DNA from: Parietaria judaica
Taxonomy: Eukaryota > Streptophyta > Magnoliopsida > Rosales > Urticaceae
DNA: 64,000 bases
Assembly (NCBI GenBank): GCA_954871525.1
Contig: OX940872.1
Location: forward strand, 24,275,746 to 24,339,745
Reading direction: 5' to 3'
Of this stretch, positions 46,575 to 59,673 are shown piece by piece. The position numbers and the translations under genes are program-made. The notes under the pieces are model-generated. The model saw nothing but the letters and a program-made list of their open reading frames with translations. It searched no databases and had not been told where the DNA came from. The number at the start of each line of letters is the position of its first letter. The first letter of the stretch is position 1.

Positions 46575-49153
46575 TCAATCAAACCTAATGACCACGCAAG
46601 AAATGTTGCTTCTGCTAACCCTAGCAATGGCTTCCCTGGCCAAGCACTCTGCAGCCTCACGTGCGTCCTCCATGTGCCCGATCAGGTTCACTGCTTCTTG
46701 AGGCTTCATCGCCTGCTCAACGGTCAACCATGTGTCGGAGTTGACTTTACGAGTGTTTGTTTATGATGTAAAAGGAATTTTGCTTATATATATACACTTT
46801 TATTTTTAATTTTCGTAAAAAAATATAATCTTTATTTCGAAAAGAGTTAATATATACCCGGTAAGTATACTTTAGTTTTGGTAAAGTTTTGCTTTTCTAT
46901 CCTTTTAGTTTCATTTTTGACAAAAAAACATACCCTCTAAACTCCAAATTACACAGACGTATAGAGGGTAATATTGTCAACTTATAGTTCGAGGGTATAC
47001 TTTTGTAAAAAATTAAAAATAGAGGGTATAAAAAGTAAATTTCCTTGACACAAACGGAATTGTGAAAAAAAAGTTTATCGGAAGTGCTTGCCTCCCAAAT
47101 GCCGGTGCTAGCTAATATGAGAAATTCGGTTGCGGAGTCAACTCTCTCCGTCTTGATGACGACTTCTGATCTTTTGGACCGCGCTGACTTTTCGATATTG
47201 CCTACATGACACCCTAACATTTGAAAAAACACATTATATTTTTGTATAATGAAGCCTTAATTTGCAGCCAATCATTATGAACTATATATAATGATAGTGG
47301 AGACATGTTTTACATATCAAATGAGATGTAGTTCTTTGACATAATTAAATTATACCAAAAAAAATGAGAGACTTCAATCCTTTATTATATGGTTATGGAT
47401 ATTTGTGGCAAAAATATCTGAAAAATAGGTTAAAGTAGGGGTGAAAATAAAACCCGAAAACTGGGTTAAAAACAAAATCTGTATCCGTAACTGATATTAA
47501 AAACCACATCATATATCCCTAATGTTGTAAAAAAAATGTAGTATGGATAACTTTTGAGAATATTTGAAAAATACACCACGATAAAAGAAGTGGAATATAA
47601 CTCGTCGCTTTCACCTAACTTATCGGTATTTTTGCGGTAAATATCCCTTACACCTTAGTAGTGTCTTTACCCATTAATTGGATTCTATAAAATCAATCCT
47701 GGTCCAGTTTTTTGAAAAAGAAGAAGAAAAAGATGGAATTTCTTGTTACAAAATTTGATTTTTTTTCTTCCTAAACCATAAACCATGTAAAACAGTAAAA
47801 ACTTTTAGCAATCATTAAAATTGAGAAGAACGATTACCGGCACCGGTTTTTCCAATGGTGTAACATTTTCCCAGTTACTTAAAGGGAAGATAGATAATTC
47901 CAAAGCGGTCCCTTACCCGAAAAGAGCCGGTGAGACCAACGCCTTTTGCCCGAGTGTCGATCGTCTCCGTCATTGATCAGACGAGCTACGCCATTTCTAC
48001 ACAAAACAGCTTCGTATCCTCCGACATTAGCTATCACAAGCTTGTTTCCACCGATAAGTATTGCCGAAACCGAGCCAGGCACTTTAGACGTCTCGTTGGC
48101 GATCTGATCGTCCGTTATCTTCACGTCGAGATAAGCCTTCCTCATGGCTTCCTTGCCTTTTCTCCTTGCTTGGCTCTAAAACAACAATGAAGACATGTAT
48201 TATTATTGTTGGATTTAGCGCGGTTTTATCTGGAATATTGAACGTATTATTTGGACTATGTTTATTATTTAGAGTTTATATTTGATTTGAATGTATTTTT
48301 ATTTTAAAAAAAAAATCAAAACAAGTGAGAAGAATAAGTTTATTTTACATATGACGAGGAATAGGAGAAAAGCGGTCCCTGACCGCTTTTCGGTTTCTAA
48401 ACACATCCGATTATCATATAACCTGGACTGGTTCTTGAAAGCACAGAAAACCGGGACGGGGATGGTATTACGAAGGAATATCCCAAAACAAGTTCCGGTG
48501 TCTTAGAAAACTGAGATTTCATGAAACTTTGACCGGCTTTTGAAAGCACGAAAACCGGAATCAGAATGATATTAATTACGAGGGTGAGAGCTGGTCTTCC
48601 GGTGTAAAAAAATAAAGGGATTTCACGAAAATCATGTCCGACCGATTTTTTTTTTCTTTTCAAAAGCCTCGTACCTTGTTCCGGTTTCACCCCTGCGCAT
48701 CACAGAACTAACCATTTTTCATATTTTGAAAGCGGGATTTTAAATGATTACTACCTTTGGCTTGCTGTCGAAGAAAAGTGTCTGCATATTCTCGGCGAGA
48801 GCATCGCCGATCCGGTTATCTGAGACTCCGAAGAACCAGAGCTCAAGCTCGTCAACCTGCTCGCTCTGAACCGCCACCGAGTCGAACTCGGGCTCTCCCG
48901 AGTCGGACTCGCCTCTGTACCACTCCGTCTCCACCGCCTTGTGGCCGTGAGAGATGGGTGTCATCCATGGCAGCTTGGTGGACTCTCTTCTCTTCCTCCT
49001 TCTGTTCCCCAACACCAGCCTTCTCAGCCTCATAAACTACAATATATATTAACATTATATATATACATATACCCACACATATACATGTATTTGGGAAATT
49101 AATATATATGATCGTACCTTGAGCTTGAGAGGAACAAAGTCTTTGAGAGCCAT
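46575..49153 (-). CDS. PP2C-like protein lacking catalytic motifs (pseudophosphatase), 274 aa
   Basis: Five coding exons: 49153-49118, 49036-48755, 48175-47917, 47201-47092 and 46712-46575, 825 nt in all. Intron 4 uses a GC donor (GAG|GCAAGC) with a normal AG acceptor. The order SHGHKAVE, then FFGVSDNRIG (about residue 85), then LVIANVGGYEAVL (about 160) and LILASTGIWEAM (about 225) follows the PP2C fold. The metal-binding words are altered: DGHxG is DNRIG, GDSRA is GGYEA, and the Asp of SDGLW is Thr. The usual segment with a TRAFGD-type motif is absent. The overall shape fits the plant PP2C-like 44 group. It is probably a non-catalytic regulator; length and intact frame argue against recent decay. 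Confidence 0.88.
48340..48720. repeat. CCGGTTT-rich dispersed repeat in PP2C-like intron 2
   Basis: Words such as AAAACCGGGAC, GGTTTCACC and ACCGGAA are repeated. A similar stretch occurs in the aminotransferase intron 1 and in the receptor kinase intron, suggesting a dispersed family, probably hAT-like, ending GGTTTCACCC. Confidence 0.4.
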
Positions 49154-51761
49154 TAGTGTTTAATCTCTAGATTAAGAGATAATCAAATGAAGTTTGTATA
49201 TCTTGAGAGAGAGAGAGAGGTTATTAATTATCTCTTGCTTAAAGGAAAGTAGAGATTTTAAAGTGGTTTTTGAGTTTGTGTTTGAATAAATGAGACTTGG
49301 AATAATTAATTATTGGGTCAACTGCTTTAAAGAAGGAAATTTATTGGGAAATGATAATTGTAACCCCTTGATTTTGTTTTCTAAAACCAAATATCGCTAC
49401 TAATCCTCTTTCTTTTTTATTAAAAAAAAAGTTCTTTATTTAAAAATAAAATAAAATTATATGTCATATTAAAATTTCAAACCGATTATTTAATTGTTCT
49501 CTGTGTCATATTAAATACATTTAATAACTTGACATCAAGAGATTATTTGCATGGGATGAAAAAAATAAAAGAGCCAATATTGATGAATATTTAAAGGAAA
49601 GTGAGCATTTGATGAATATTTTAGATTCAGAACAATTGGACAAGAAAAAAAAAAGTTAAATAGGCAATCTGATAATTTGATACAAATAAATTTAGAAAGC
49701 AAATTTGTACTTAACAATAATTCATTCGGTATTAGTGATATATGTAAACTTCTTTGAGAACTTAGTACATTTGTGATCTATTATACAAATTAAGGGACTA
49801 TTTTAGCAATTAGAAACATTGAAGTGTCATGTTATCCTTGTAAGTTTTTCACGAGACCTACCTCAAAGAGAAGAAAAACAGAGAGATCGAATTCTACGCC
49901 TAACATTTGAAAAATTGTATATTATTAAATAGAAATCAACCCCATAAGTGATTAGTGGGTTGTTTTAGAGAGCTAATTAAGTAATTAGTCAAGAAAATAC
50001 CACCCTTCAAATTGTTTGGTTAAATTGCTAACATAGAAATGAGTTATATTTTTGGACACCACTTACTAGTACGTGTTAACTTTGTTATTTATTTTTATTT
50101 TAGCCTACCATATATAATGGTGTCAACATCAAAAGTAATTTTTATCAAAACATTGATGTGAAGGGTTTCCATAAATATTTGTCATAATTTTATTTTTTTT
50201 AATAAAAGGGACATAAAAAGTCAAATAATAAAAATCAAATTCATGTGGAGAAAAAGGCGTGCTTGAAAAAATTCATTAGAAAAATAAAGGGGCATAATAA
50301 AGTGCCACATTACGTACCGCCCAATTAGTCAATGTCTTTTATAATTCCAAGGCTTTTTTATCACTAATTAATTGAATCAGCCAAAATTGTTAAGGTTTTC
50401 TTTTATTATAATTCTAAATTATTGTGTTAAATAATAAGTTTAATGGAAAATGCTTGAAAATCCAAGTTCATAGGACTTTTTGCTTGTGACTTGTGAGAGT
50501 GGAATTTATTCAATGGTGGATATATTAGCAAAATGATCTAGAGATTTATGTTTTATTGAAAATCTGAACAAAAACTACATAATTTGATTATGTTTATATT
50601 GCTCAACTTAGAATAATTTAAGGAAATTTAAATGTTCAAATAGGGATGAAAAAAAACCTCTTCTAGAACTTAATCATATACTTGTTGTATTAATATTTTG
50701 GCCAAAAAAAAAAACAAACTTAAGATGTATATGATTATTTAATGAGTTTCCACACGCATGGTTCACTACTTTTTGGAGTGCTCTTGCATCAAAGTTTAAT
50801 AGTTTTTCAAGCAATTGACAATTTCAAATCTTATTAAATTAAACTAGTGTGTAGAAAAACTAAAGCATCATTTTGCAATATTTGCAAGAGTCATTCATTC
50901 AAATAATAATGATTTCTTAATTGCATTAGCTTGTTAATCCATAATTACTCCCTTGGTATGAAATATTAACCGCAAAAATCTTCATTTGAATCGCAATTTT
51001 GTGACACTGAATTCGTATAATTAGTAAAATTGATCGTATTCTATTGCATTTTATGAATGAAATGGGTTTTTCGGATTTTTTTATATTTTTATTTTTTATG
51101 CACCAAAGACCGAAAGACAAATATGTAGGATAGTTATAACTTTTAAGTATGTATAAATTATTTTTGTTTTTACTTTTTATAAAACATTATTCAATTTTTA
51201 ATTTCTCTTAAAGACTCATTGTTGTATGATAAGCGAAAACAATATTCTTACTCTCCATTTAAAAAAAATAAAAAATATATGCAGTTTTATACACATGATA
51301 AGACCAAACTCGAATCAACCCACTCCAAAACAATCCGAATAAGGAAAGGTTCGACCGAGGTGGAGAAAGCGCTCAATCATCTTCTAACCGAATAACCCGA
51401 TCCAATCCAAGCCAAGCACACCCCAAAATTTTCTTTGACTTACTAGACTTGAAGAAAATGATCTAGAAATAATGAAAAATTCAAACATGTATTTTGGTAC
51501 ATGGACACAAACCCTAGTACGTGACTAAAATATCTGACTCGAATAGTCAATTTTAGGATAAAAACACTGAAAGAAGCTCTGCAATAAATTAAAAAGTAGG
51601 ACGACAAACTCAGATACAAGTCTCAATTCTACTAGCAATCTTCAAAAGACAAGAAAAAACCGATCCGATAACTCTAAGTCGGGTTACAACACGAGATCAA
51701 TAGCCCACGACGAAACTCGGAATCTTCTTAACAAAATTGTTCACTAAGTATCAAATATTGC
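49154..51761. other. PP2C-like 5' flank and long AT-rich intergenic region
   Basis: A (GA)n run at 49206-49219 lies about 55 bp upstream of the ATG, in the likely 5' UTR. The remainder to 51760 is AT-rich with no gene, apart from a GC-richer patch near 51300-51430 resembling a hAT-like fragment. Confidence 0.55.
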
Positions 51762-52919
<1,158 letters not shown>

Positions 52920-52982
52920 TTTCGGTGCTGTGGATCGAGAGAGGCGCAGAGGCTGGAAATGGGTTCGTCGAAGAAGAGAAAG

Positions 52983-53097
52983 TTAGGGTTTCGCTCCAGA
53001 GAGAGAGTGTGTCAGTGTATATATATTAGGGCTATTTCGTGTTTATTGGGCCTTTAATGGTCCTTATATTTCGAGTGTATTCTTTTTGCAAGGCCCA
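52983..53097 (-). promoter_or_regulatory. Telo-box and site II motifs of the RPL14 promoter
   Basis: TTAGGGTTT at 52983-52991 is a telo-box (AAACCCTAA on the gene strand). GGCCCA-type site II elements lie at 53047-53052 and 53092-53097. This pairing is known to drive ribosomal protein genes in dividing plant cells. Confidence 0.75.
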
Positions 53098-53579
53098 ATA
53101 CTTCTGTTATTTTGGGATAATGACGGCAAAAATATCAAAAATATGACTAATTGAGAAAGTAGGGGTTTGAAGTGAATAAATTATGGCAAAAGTAGTCAAA
53201 TATTAAAACTATAATTGGATGAACACATAATTGTGTATTTTAGGTACGATTTAATAGCACAATTACAATATATGTTAAAATATTGACCAATGTTTATAAA
53301 AAAAAAAGGACTAAAAGAACTCAAACATTCTCTACTTTTGTGGGTAAAAGAACTACAGATCACAAATTTAATTAGTCTAATGACAAACAATAAGTTAAGG
53401 GCCATGTTTGGGATTGCTTATTAATAGGCGTTTTTGTCTTTTTAGAATTTTAAGTCAATATTTGTGTTTGGTAATCTACCATATAAGAACTTCCATCAAA
53501 AGTTTAGTTTTTTAATAGACAAAATATAAAAGCACGAAATAGATTTTTATGCTAAAATCTATTTTTGTTTTTCTTCTTC

Positions 53580-53910
53580 CTTATCCACATAAATATTCTT
53601 ATAGGGTGGTAAAAGTACCAACCAAAAACATATAATACTGTTGCGGTTAAGATTTCAAATCTTTGTAAGTGGTAAAAGTATGAATTTCTTATATCAAAAA
53701 TTTGAAATTTGTGGTTAAAGTACCAATTCTTTTTAAGTGGTAAAAATACAAATCTTTTACGTCCATTTTTTAAAAATTATTTTGGTTGAAGTGCCAATAC
53801 TTATTGGGTGGTAAAAGTACCAATTCATTTTAGGTAGTAAAAGTACCTTTTTTAACATTCACATTCTTAAATTATTATAGTTAAAGTACTAATGTTTTTG
53901 GAAGGTAAAA

Positions 53911-53943
<33 letters not shown>

Positions 53944-54010
53944 AAAAATACATATTATTGTTGCAGTTAAAGTATTAATTATTTTTAGTTGGTAAAAGTA
54001 CTATTTTTTT
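53580..54010. repeat. GGTAAAAGTACCAA tandem array
   Basis: About ten irregularly spaced copies of GTGGTAAAAGTACCAAT and variants, with intervals of roughly 40-60 bp. Confidence 0.75.
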
Positions 54011-54719
54011 ACTGTGGATGGAAGAAACTGGATGTAAAAAAATTGGTAATTTCACGATAATTACTGTCAATTTAAAACACATAAGGCACGACAAATTAAG
54101 AAAGCTTTTTTTATTTATTTATTGAATAATTATATCATTTAAATTATTATTATTATTTTACTTTTTTATATTAATTAAGATTTAATTAATATGATTTATG
54201 TCTACTTTAATATTTAGTATTTTTTTTTTCATTTAGACGTTAATTTAGTAAAACTCCTTAGCAAACCCGAAATTGAAACATTTTAAAAAACTAATTGTTT
54301 TGTATTTTGACTAACCAAACGGTGCATTACTTTCTGTGGCAGCACATTTTCGGACAATAATTTTTAACAAGGACTTGAATGTTGTTTTTGTCGATAAATC
54401 TTTTGTCGTTATCGACGGATTAATTGTTTGCCGACGAAATTATCAATGGAAAACCAGTACAAGTTATTGTTTGCCATTATCGTAACCACTTATCGATGGA
54501 TTAATCGCTTATCGATTGTAAATCTATAAAATATTTTTCATAAATATTTTAAACTCAAAACATAACATAAGTCATAAACATAAATGTTTCATACAAAATA
54601 ATGAAATTTAATATAAGTCATAAATCAAGTCTCATACTAATGTAACCAAACACAAAATATTTGAAACTCAATAATTATTAATTATATAAAATCTGCCCAA
54701 TTGATGTTATGTAAATTTT

Positions 54720-55260
54720 TTTAAGAACTACCTCAATTTAACCAATTTCCTAAAAATACGTACTTTTGCGCAATGATAACAACAAAAAAATTATTTCAAA
54801 TTCATAGTTTATAAATTATATAAAATGTTACCAAATAAATTATAACAAATAAAAAAACTCAAAGAACTAGCTCAATTTAAGCTATTTCAAAAAAATATAC
54901 TTTTGTCGCAGTAAGGTCACAATTCGGGAAAACGTCAAATTACATAAAAAAAATATGGCAACATCACAGTGTATAAATTATATACAATGTTATAGAATGA
55001 AATTACATAAAAAAAAGTCGATTAACTAGCTCAACTTAACGTATTTCCGATAAATATGTACTTTTGCAGCAATAATTGGACAATTCGGGAAAGTCTCAAA
55101 TCACCAAAACAATTATGCAACCTCACAGTTTTATAATTATATACATTGTTACTAGACTAAATTACATCATTTTTTTTGAAAATATTACTCTAATTCACGA
55201 TTTTCCAAAAAATGAGTAGTTTTGCCGCAATTATAAACATTTCGGATAACCCTCAAAATA
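54720..55260. repeat. Degenerate tandem repeat, about 150-160-bp unit
   Basis: Four diverged copies marked by CTAGCTCAA(T/C)TTAA, then ATTTCC..AAATA(C/T)GTACTTTTG, then AATTCGGGAAA, and CACAGT..TATAAATTATAT. Confidence 0.65.
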
Positions 55261-55529
55261 CAATCCAAATCTACGATAAAAAAATTAATAAAAAATCACA
55301 CATACCATCTTCATCCATATATATTCCATTATGAACCTATAAAAATTATTTTCATCAACAACAATTGATTCAAAATCACAAATGCAAGCTTAAACTAATA
55401 TGAAACTTAAGATCTAACATTGATTCAACCTAGTCGATTTGTAAGTAGCTACTACAAATTTATAATAAAATTGTTAAAATTTGACAAGATTCATACATAT
55501 ACGACATGTAAATTTAAAAACACTTACGT

Positions 55530-56172
55530 GGCGTTTGGTTAAGTGGTTTGGGAAACCAGTTTTGCAATTTAGTTTGGGAAACCAGTCTGAGAGTTTAGTC
55601 TACCAAACCAGTTTGGGAGTTTGTTTTTTGAAACACTATTTGGTTAGTCTTTTGTTAATATGTGGTTGAATTTAAATGAAAAAAATGCAATAGAACACAG
55701 TTTATGCTACTAAAAAGAAAGTAGATTTTATTTAAAAGTAATATATATTAATTTTATGTCTAAAAAATATTTTTCATAATACAGAGAATTATTCATATCT
55801 CATTACTTTAATAACGTGTTTAAATATTAATGTAATATAAATGAGTAAATATTTGTTTCAAGAAATTATATCATTGTAATTAAGTTAATATTTAATAGTA
55901 TACATAATTTAAGTATATTTGTTAATATTCTAGTAATGTCATTAAAATATATAATTTTAATAATTTATTATATGAGTTAATTTCATAATTAATATCTTAT
56001 TATAAATAATATAATACTATTATAGAATGATAATAACATTTAAATTTGAGTGGTCTGCGAGACCGTTCTAAAAAAACAAAGACAACTGGTAACCAAACGT
56101 GGTCTGCGAAACCAATATAACACTCTTTGAAACCAAAACTATAAATTAGATCGGAGACCATAACTAAACGCC
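55530..56172. mobile_element. MITE, about 643 bp, GGCGTTTGGTTA ends
   Basis: Inverted ends GGCGTTTGGTTA and TAACTAAACGCC. Near the ends there are repeated TTTGGGAAACCAG and GTCTGCGA(G/A)ACC words. The target duplication is unclear. No coding capacity. Confidence 0.55.
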
Positions 56173-57129
56173 AATATTTGATAAAACAAAAAACAACAAA
56201 AAATTCTAACCCCATACCCACAAAAAATAATGTCATGTTGACGTGTCGACAATATAACCCCACATTTTAAACCTTTGTCATAGATATACAAGGGCAGACC
56301 CAAATATCAATCGAATACAACGAACTACATATAAAATAAATTATATATTATTATAATTTCTTTTATTAAGTAGCGAACGATGGTATTAGGTGTGAACAAC
56401 CGAGTCTTCGGTTCGATTTTTATAACTATGTATACAGATTATTGTATTTTCGATTATTTCAATTTAAAATAGAAAGCCGCGCTTTTGAAGTTTAAAACCA
56501 TTTTTACCAATTACAGATATATTTTTTTAAAATTCAATATAAATTCGGTTTTAACCTCATTTTGACTAGATGCTATATAATCATAATATTTTTGAAAAAT
56601 CAAATTACTACCACATACTCTAGTAAAAATAATAATAATGAACCAATCGATGAACTCCGGTTTAGGGTATAAAATTTCAAAAAAATAATCATCATATTTT
56701 TGGTATTTTAAAAAAAGTATAAAATTTCGATAGTAAAAAAATCGGTAAATTAATATTATCAAGTTTGAATTCGGTTAAGGGTCTTTTTTTACGCCCTATT
56801 TATTTATAGTTACAAGTTACACTAAAAAAAAAGTATCTTCTGCAAAAAAAATAAAAATAAGCACTTTAGATTTTATATCTATAAATATAGAGAAATTGCA
56901 CCAAATAACCAAATTGAAACATAGGATTAGCAAAATAGCCAAACTTTGGTTAATTTTGTAAACTAGCCAATTAACATGATGTGGCATTTTAATAACATTT
57001 TTTTTATCTCTATAATACCCTTTAATTAATCATTTTAATTATAATTTTCGTAATTAATTAAAAAAAAATCAGCACAACTCAAGCTTAATTAATTATGCAC
57101 AAATTTGGGAATTTAATAGCCAATTTGAA

Positions 57130-57130
<1 letters not shown>

Positions 57131-57167
<37 letters not shown>
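57131..57167. repeat. (CT)n microsatellite
   Basis: About 18 CT units just upstream of the MMD1-like fragment. A similar (CT)n lies at 58828-58862 in the nested MITE. Confidence 0.95.
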
Positions 57168-57170
<3 letters not shown>

Positions 57171-57243
57171 TGGACAAGGACTAGGGTTTCGGGAACCCGA
57201 AGAAGACGAGGCTGACGCCGGCGAGGACTAGGCTTGCGACAAG

Positions 57244-57796
57244 ATGGAGGGCATCCGCTTCCAAACGATCGGCGACGACTTGACAAAGGCGCAGATTCTC
57301 CCCAATCTTCCGTTCCGGGACAGAGTCCGGGTCTTTCTCCGCGAGTTCGCTGAGGCCAAGGACTACACCGTTGAGGGGATGCCCATCTGGTGCACACTCC
57401 TCGTCCACGAGAATCGCGACCTCGTCGTCCCGCTCTACACCATTGAAGAGGACGTCAAGAGCTCATCCAAGCCCTACTGCGACCACTGCCGATGCATAGG
57501 TGCTCGCATTTTTCCTTTTTGAACTTTTGAATTGGGAATTTCTGGAATTAGTTACGATTGTTCTTGAGTGTTCGATTTCCTCTTCGTTTTCTTGTTTCCG
57601 ATTCAAACCGAGAAGTTGATTGAAATGTGTGAATTGATTTGGGTTTTTCTAGGTCATCTGATTCATCCAAAATGTCTGAATCTGTTTGTACTTTAGGATG
57701 GAGTAATCATTATGTGAGCAAAAGGAAATATCATTTTCTGATCCCGAATGACAGTTCATGGAACAAACCCGTGATAGTGTTTTGTGTTAATGGCAG
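57244..57796 (+). pseudogene. MMD1/DUET-like PHD-finger protein, N-terminal fragment
   Basis: Exon 57244-57499 encodes LPFRDRVRVFLREFAEAKDY and WCTLLVHENRDLVVPLYTIE, then YCDHCRCIG. After a GT-AG intron, a second exon from 57697 continues WSNHYVSKRKYHFLIP and DSSWNKP. This is the conserved N-terminal region of plant PHD-finger proteins of the MALE MEIOCYTE DEATH 1 group, which act in the nucleus in male meiosis. Similarity ends after WNKP, and the frame meets a stop at about 57799. The rest of the conserved region and the PHD finger, several hundred residues, are absent. It is a captured, non-functional piece. Confidence 0.82.
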
Positions 57797-58005
57797 GTAA
57801 TGGATTGAGCTTTGTGGACCACGGGCTCGGCGAGGCCGATCCCGAGGTTTCGGACGATCGTGGACAAGGACAAACAAGAGGCAGTTCCGGAGCCTCGAGC
57901 TCATCGCGTCAATTTCACGTGCAGTGCGGGTATGGGGACCCTCGGGTCGTGCCTCACCAACAAGTACTCCGAGGGGTTGCGCGCTCGAAAACACGGAGGC
58001 CACGA
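57797..58005 (+). pseudogene. Plastid serine hydroxymethyltransferase-like fragment with frameshifts
   Basis: Directly after an AG acceptor-like site the three frames in turn show SHMT family words: FVDHGLGEADPEV (about 57808-57849), TIVDKDKQ (about 57857-57880), RQFRSLELIAS (57879-57911), and NF..LGSCLTNKYSEGL (57911-57979) followed by a GG remnant. The order and spacing match the N-terminal part of plant SHMTs, with the GLGEADPEV start pointing to the plastid isoform. At least three indels break the frame and the SEN motif is damaged. SHMT interconverts serine and glycine with tetrahydrofolate, but this piece cannot. Confidence 0.78.
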
Positions 58006-58107
58006 CGATCGACGGCGAAGCTTCGGCGGTCTAACGGGAGAGAGAAAGATAGAGATTATTTTTTGTATTTAAAATATTTGATTATTGTATTTACATTTTA
58101 ATATGAA

Positions 58108-58268
58108 TAATATTTTTTATTGTTAATTTACGTTGATCCGTTGTTAATTTACGTTTATTTGTTGTTAATTTACGTTGATTCGTTATTGATTTACGTTAAT
58201 TCGTTGTTAATTTATGTTGATTCGTTGTTGATTCATGTTAATTCGGTGTTGATTTACGTTAATTTGCG
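58108..58268. repeat. Tandem repeat, 20-21-bp unit, about seven copies
   Basis: Imperfect copies of TTGTTAATTTACGTTGATTC lying immediately downstream of the SHMT-like fragment. Confidence 0.9.
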
Positions 58269-58517
58269 TCTTTAATTTGTTGATATTTTTTGAAAAAAAA
58301 TAAATCCGAAAATTATATGAATGTTTTCAATTTAAAATTTGAATTATACAAAAAAAAGGGGGTTTGGTTTTGATTGTTACCATATTAATAACTATTTCAA
58401 TTAATAGCAATATTTTCAATTAATGAAAATAAATGAATTTTTTAATTTTATTAAAGCATGGGGACAATAATGTAATTAAAATTCCATTTAAATGATTAAT
58501 TGACTAATTTATAAAAT

Positions 58518-58825
58518 GGGTAATTAGCGGCATAAGTGGCCAATGTTTTCGAATTTCCTTAGGCATGATGCCAATGACCAAAAACAACGGCAAAAGTCCC
58601 CAATGTGCACTAATCACTCTAATCACAAAATTCCATCCAACTAACTGGATGATTGTTAGTCAAATGATGATGTGGCAGTGTTGACTGACACGCGGACATC
58701 TACGTGGCACGCCATGTCGTCTTTTTCATAAAAAAAATTGCCACGTCTTTTTTATTTTATTTTATTTTTAATTTTTTTACGGGGACTACTTATTTTCTCA
58801 CCCTCTCCCACGTTGCCACGTGTAT

Positions 58826-58864
<39 letters not shown>

Positions 58865-59530
58865 TAAGCTGTCTCACGTGTCATCCAAATAAGTAATCAA
58901 TCTATTTTGTATTTGTATTTTGGAACCATGACCAAACCCAGATAAACAAAGCACTAAATTACTACATCAAAGGTATTTGTTGTCAAAATGTAATGGATAT
59001 AACAATTTAAATAACAAACATATCCATTAATATGTGAGATACTTTTCGATTATTATCCGTCATTTTTTGGGTAGTGGTTGAAAATACTACTAAAGTCGTA
59101 AATAGTATCCTACTTATAAGTTTATTTTCGGTTAGTTGTTGAAAATACTACTAAAGTTGTAAATATTATCCAACTTATAAGTTTATTTTCGGGTAGTTGC
59201 TGAAAATACTACTAAAATTGTAAATATTATCCTACTTAAGAGTTTTAAATACTTACATCTTATGATAATTTAATAAAGTAAAATAAATATGAAATAAATT
59301 TATGTATTTATTAACAATATCACGACTAATTAAATAATGATGTGGAAACAAATTAAAAATTAAAAATGACGTGGCATGCCATGTGGTTGTCCGCGTGGCG
59401 GTCAACACTGCCACATCATTAGTTGACTAACATCCATCCAATAAGTTGAATGAAATTTTGTGATTAGAGTGATTAGTGCACATTGGGGACTTTTACCATC
59501 GTTTTTAGGCATTGGCATCATGCCTAAGCT
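58518..59530. mobile_element. MULE-type MITE nested in the right arm of the Pack-MULE
   Basis: Flanked by a perfect 10-bp duplication TTTATAAAAT (58508-58517 and 59531-59540). Long inverted arms share TTAGGCATGATGCCAATG, GTCCCCAATGTGCACTAATC and GATGTGGCAGTGTTGAC. The left arm has about 40 bp of outer sequence (GGGTAATTAGCGGC..) that the right arm lacks. The interior has three 60-bp repeats with GAAAATACTACTAAAGT (59075-59240). Confidence 0.8.
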
Positions 59531-59673
59531 TTTATAAAATTAAAAAAATTTAACTATTTTGCTATTCAGATTTGACTTTGGAGATTTGGCTATTTGTCGA
59601 AAGAGGCTGTAAATATATTGAGTGAGACACAGCCCTCTCGTCTCTCAGTCTCTTCTGACGTAAACATCTTCCA

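Larger units (their letters stand above)
53100..56889. other. Repeat-rich intergenic region without genes
   Basis: AT-rich throughout. It contains the separately listed repeats plus a (TA)n run at 53912-53941 and a patch of TATCGACGGATTAAT-like words (54390-54520). Short open frames occur but none resembles a protein. Confidence 0.6.
56890..59608. mobile_element. Probable Pack-MULE carrying two gene fragments
   Basis: A left arm (56890 to about 57065) is matched in inverse order by a right arm that is cut in two by a nested MITE (about 58440-58517 and 59541-59608). Shared words include AGCAAAATAG, CAAATA(A/G)CCAAAT and ATTTT(G/A)TAAA(C/T)TAG. Flanks ATAAATATA (56881-56889) and GTAAATATA (59609-59617) agree at 8 of 9 positions. 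Between the arms lie, in the same orientation, an MMD1-like fragment and an SHMT-like fragment. The right end is 65 bp before the ATG of the aminotransferase gene. Confidence 0.7.

Noticed and set aside
53399..54325. Possible hAT-like element bounded by GGGCCATGTTTGG and CCAAACGGTGC
   Set aside because: The inverted ends agree over only about ten bases and no target duplication is visible.
54390..54520. CACTA-like subterminal words (TATCGACGGATTAAT)
   Set aside because: No CACTA terminus or transposase was found nearby.
57784..58101. 105-codon plus-strand frame as a separate gene
   Set aside because: Read in all three frames in turn it is a broken SHMT-like exon; the single frame is not a protein.
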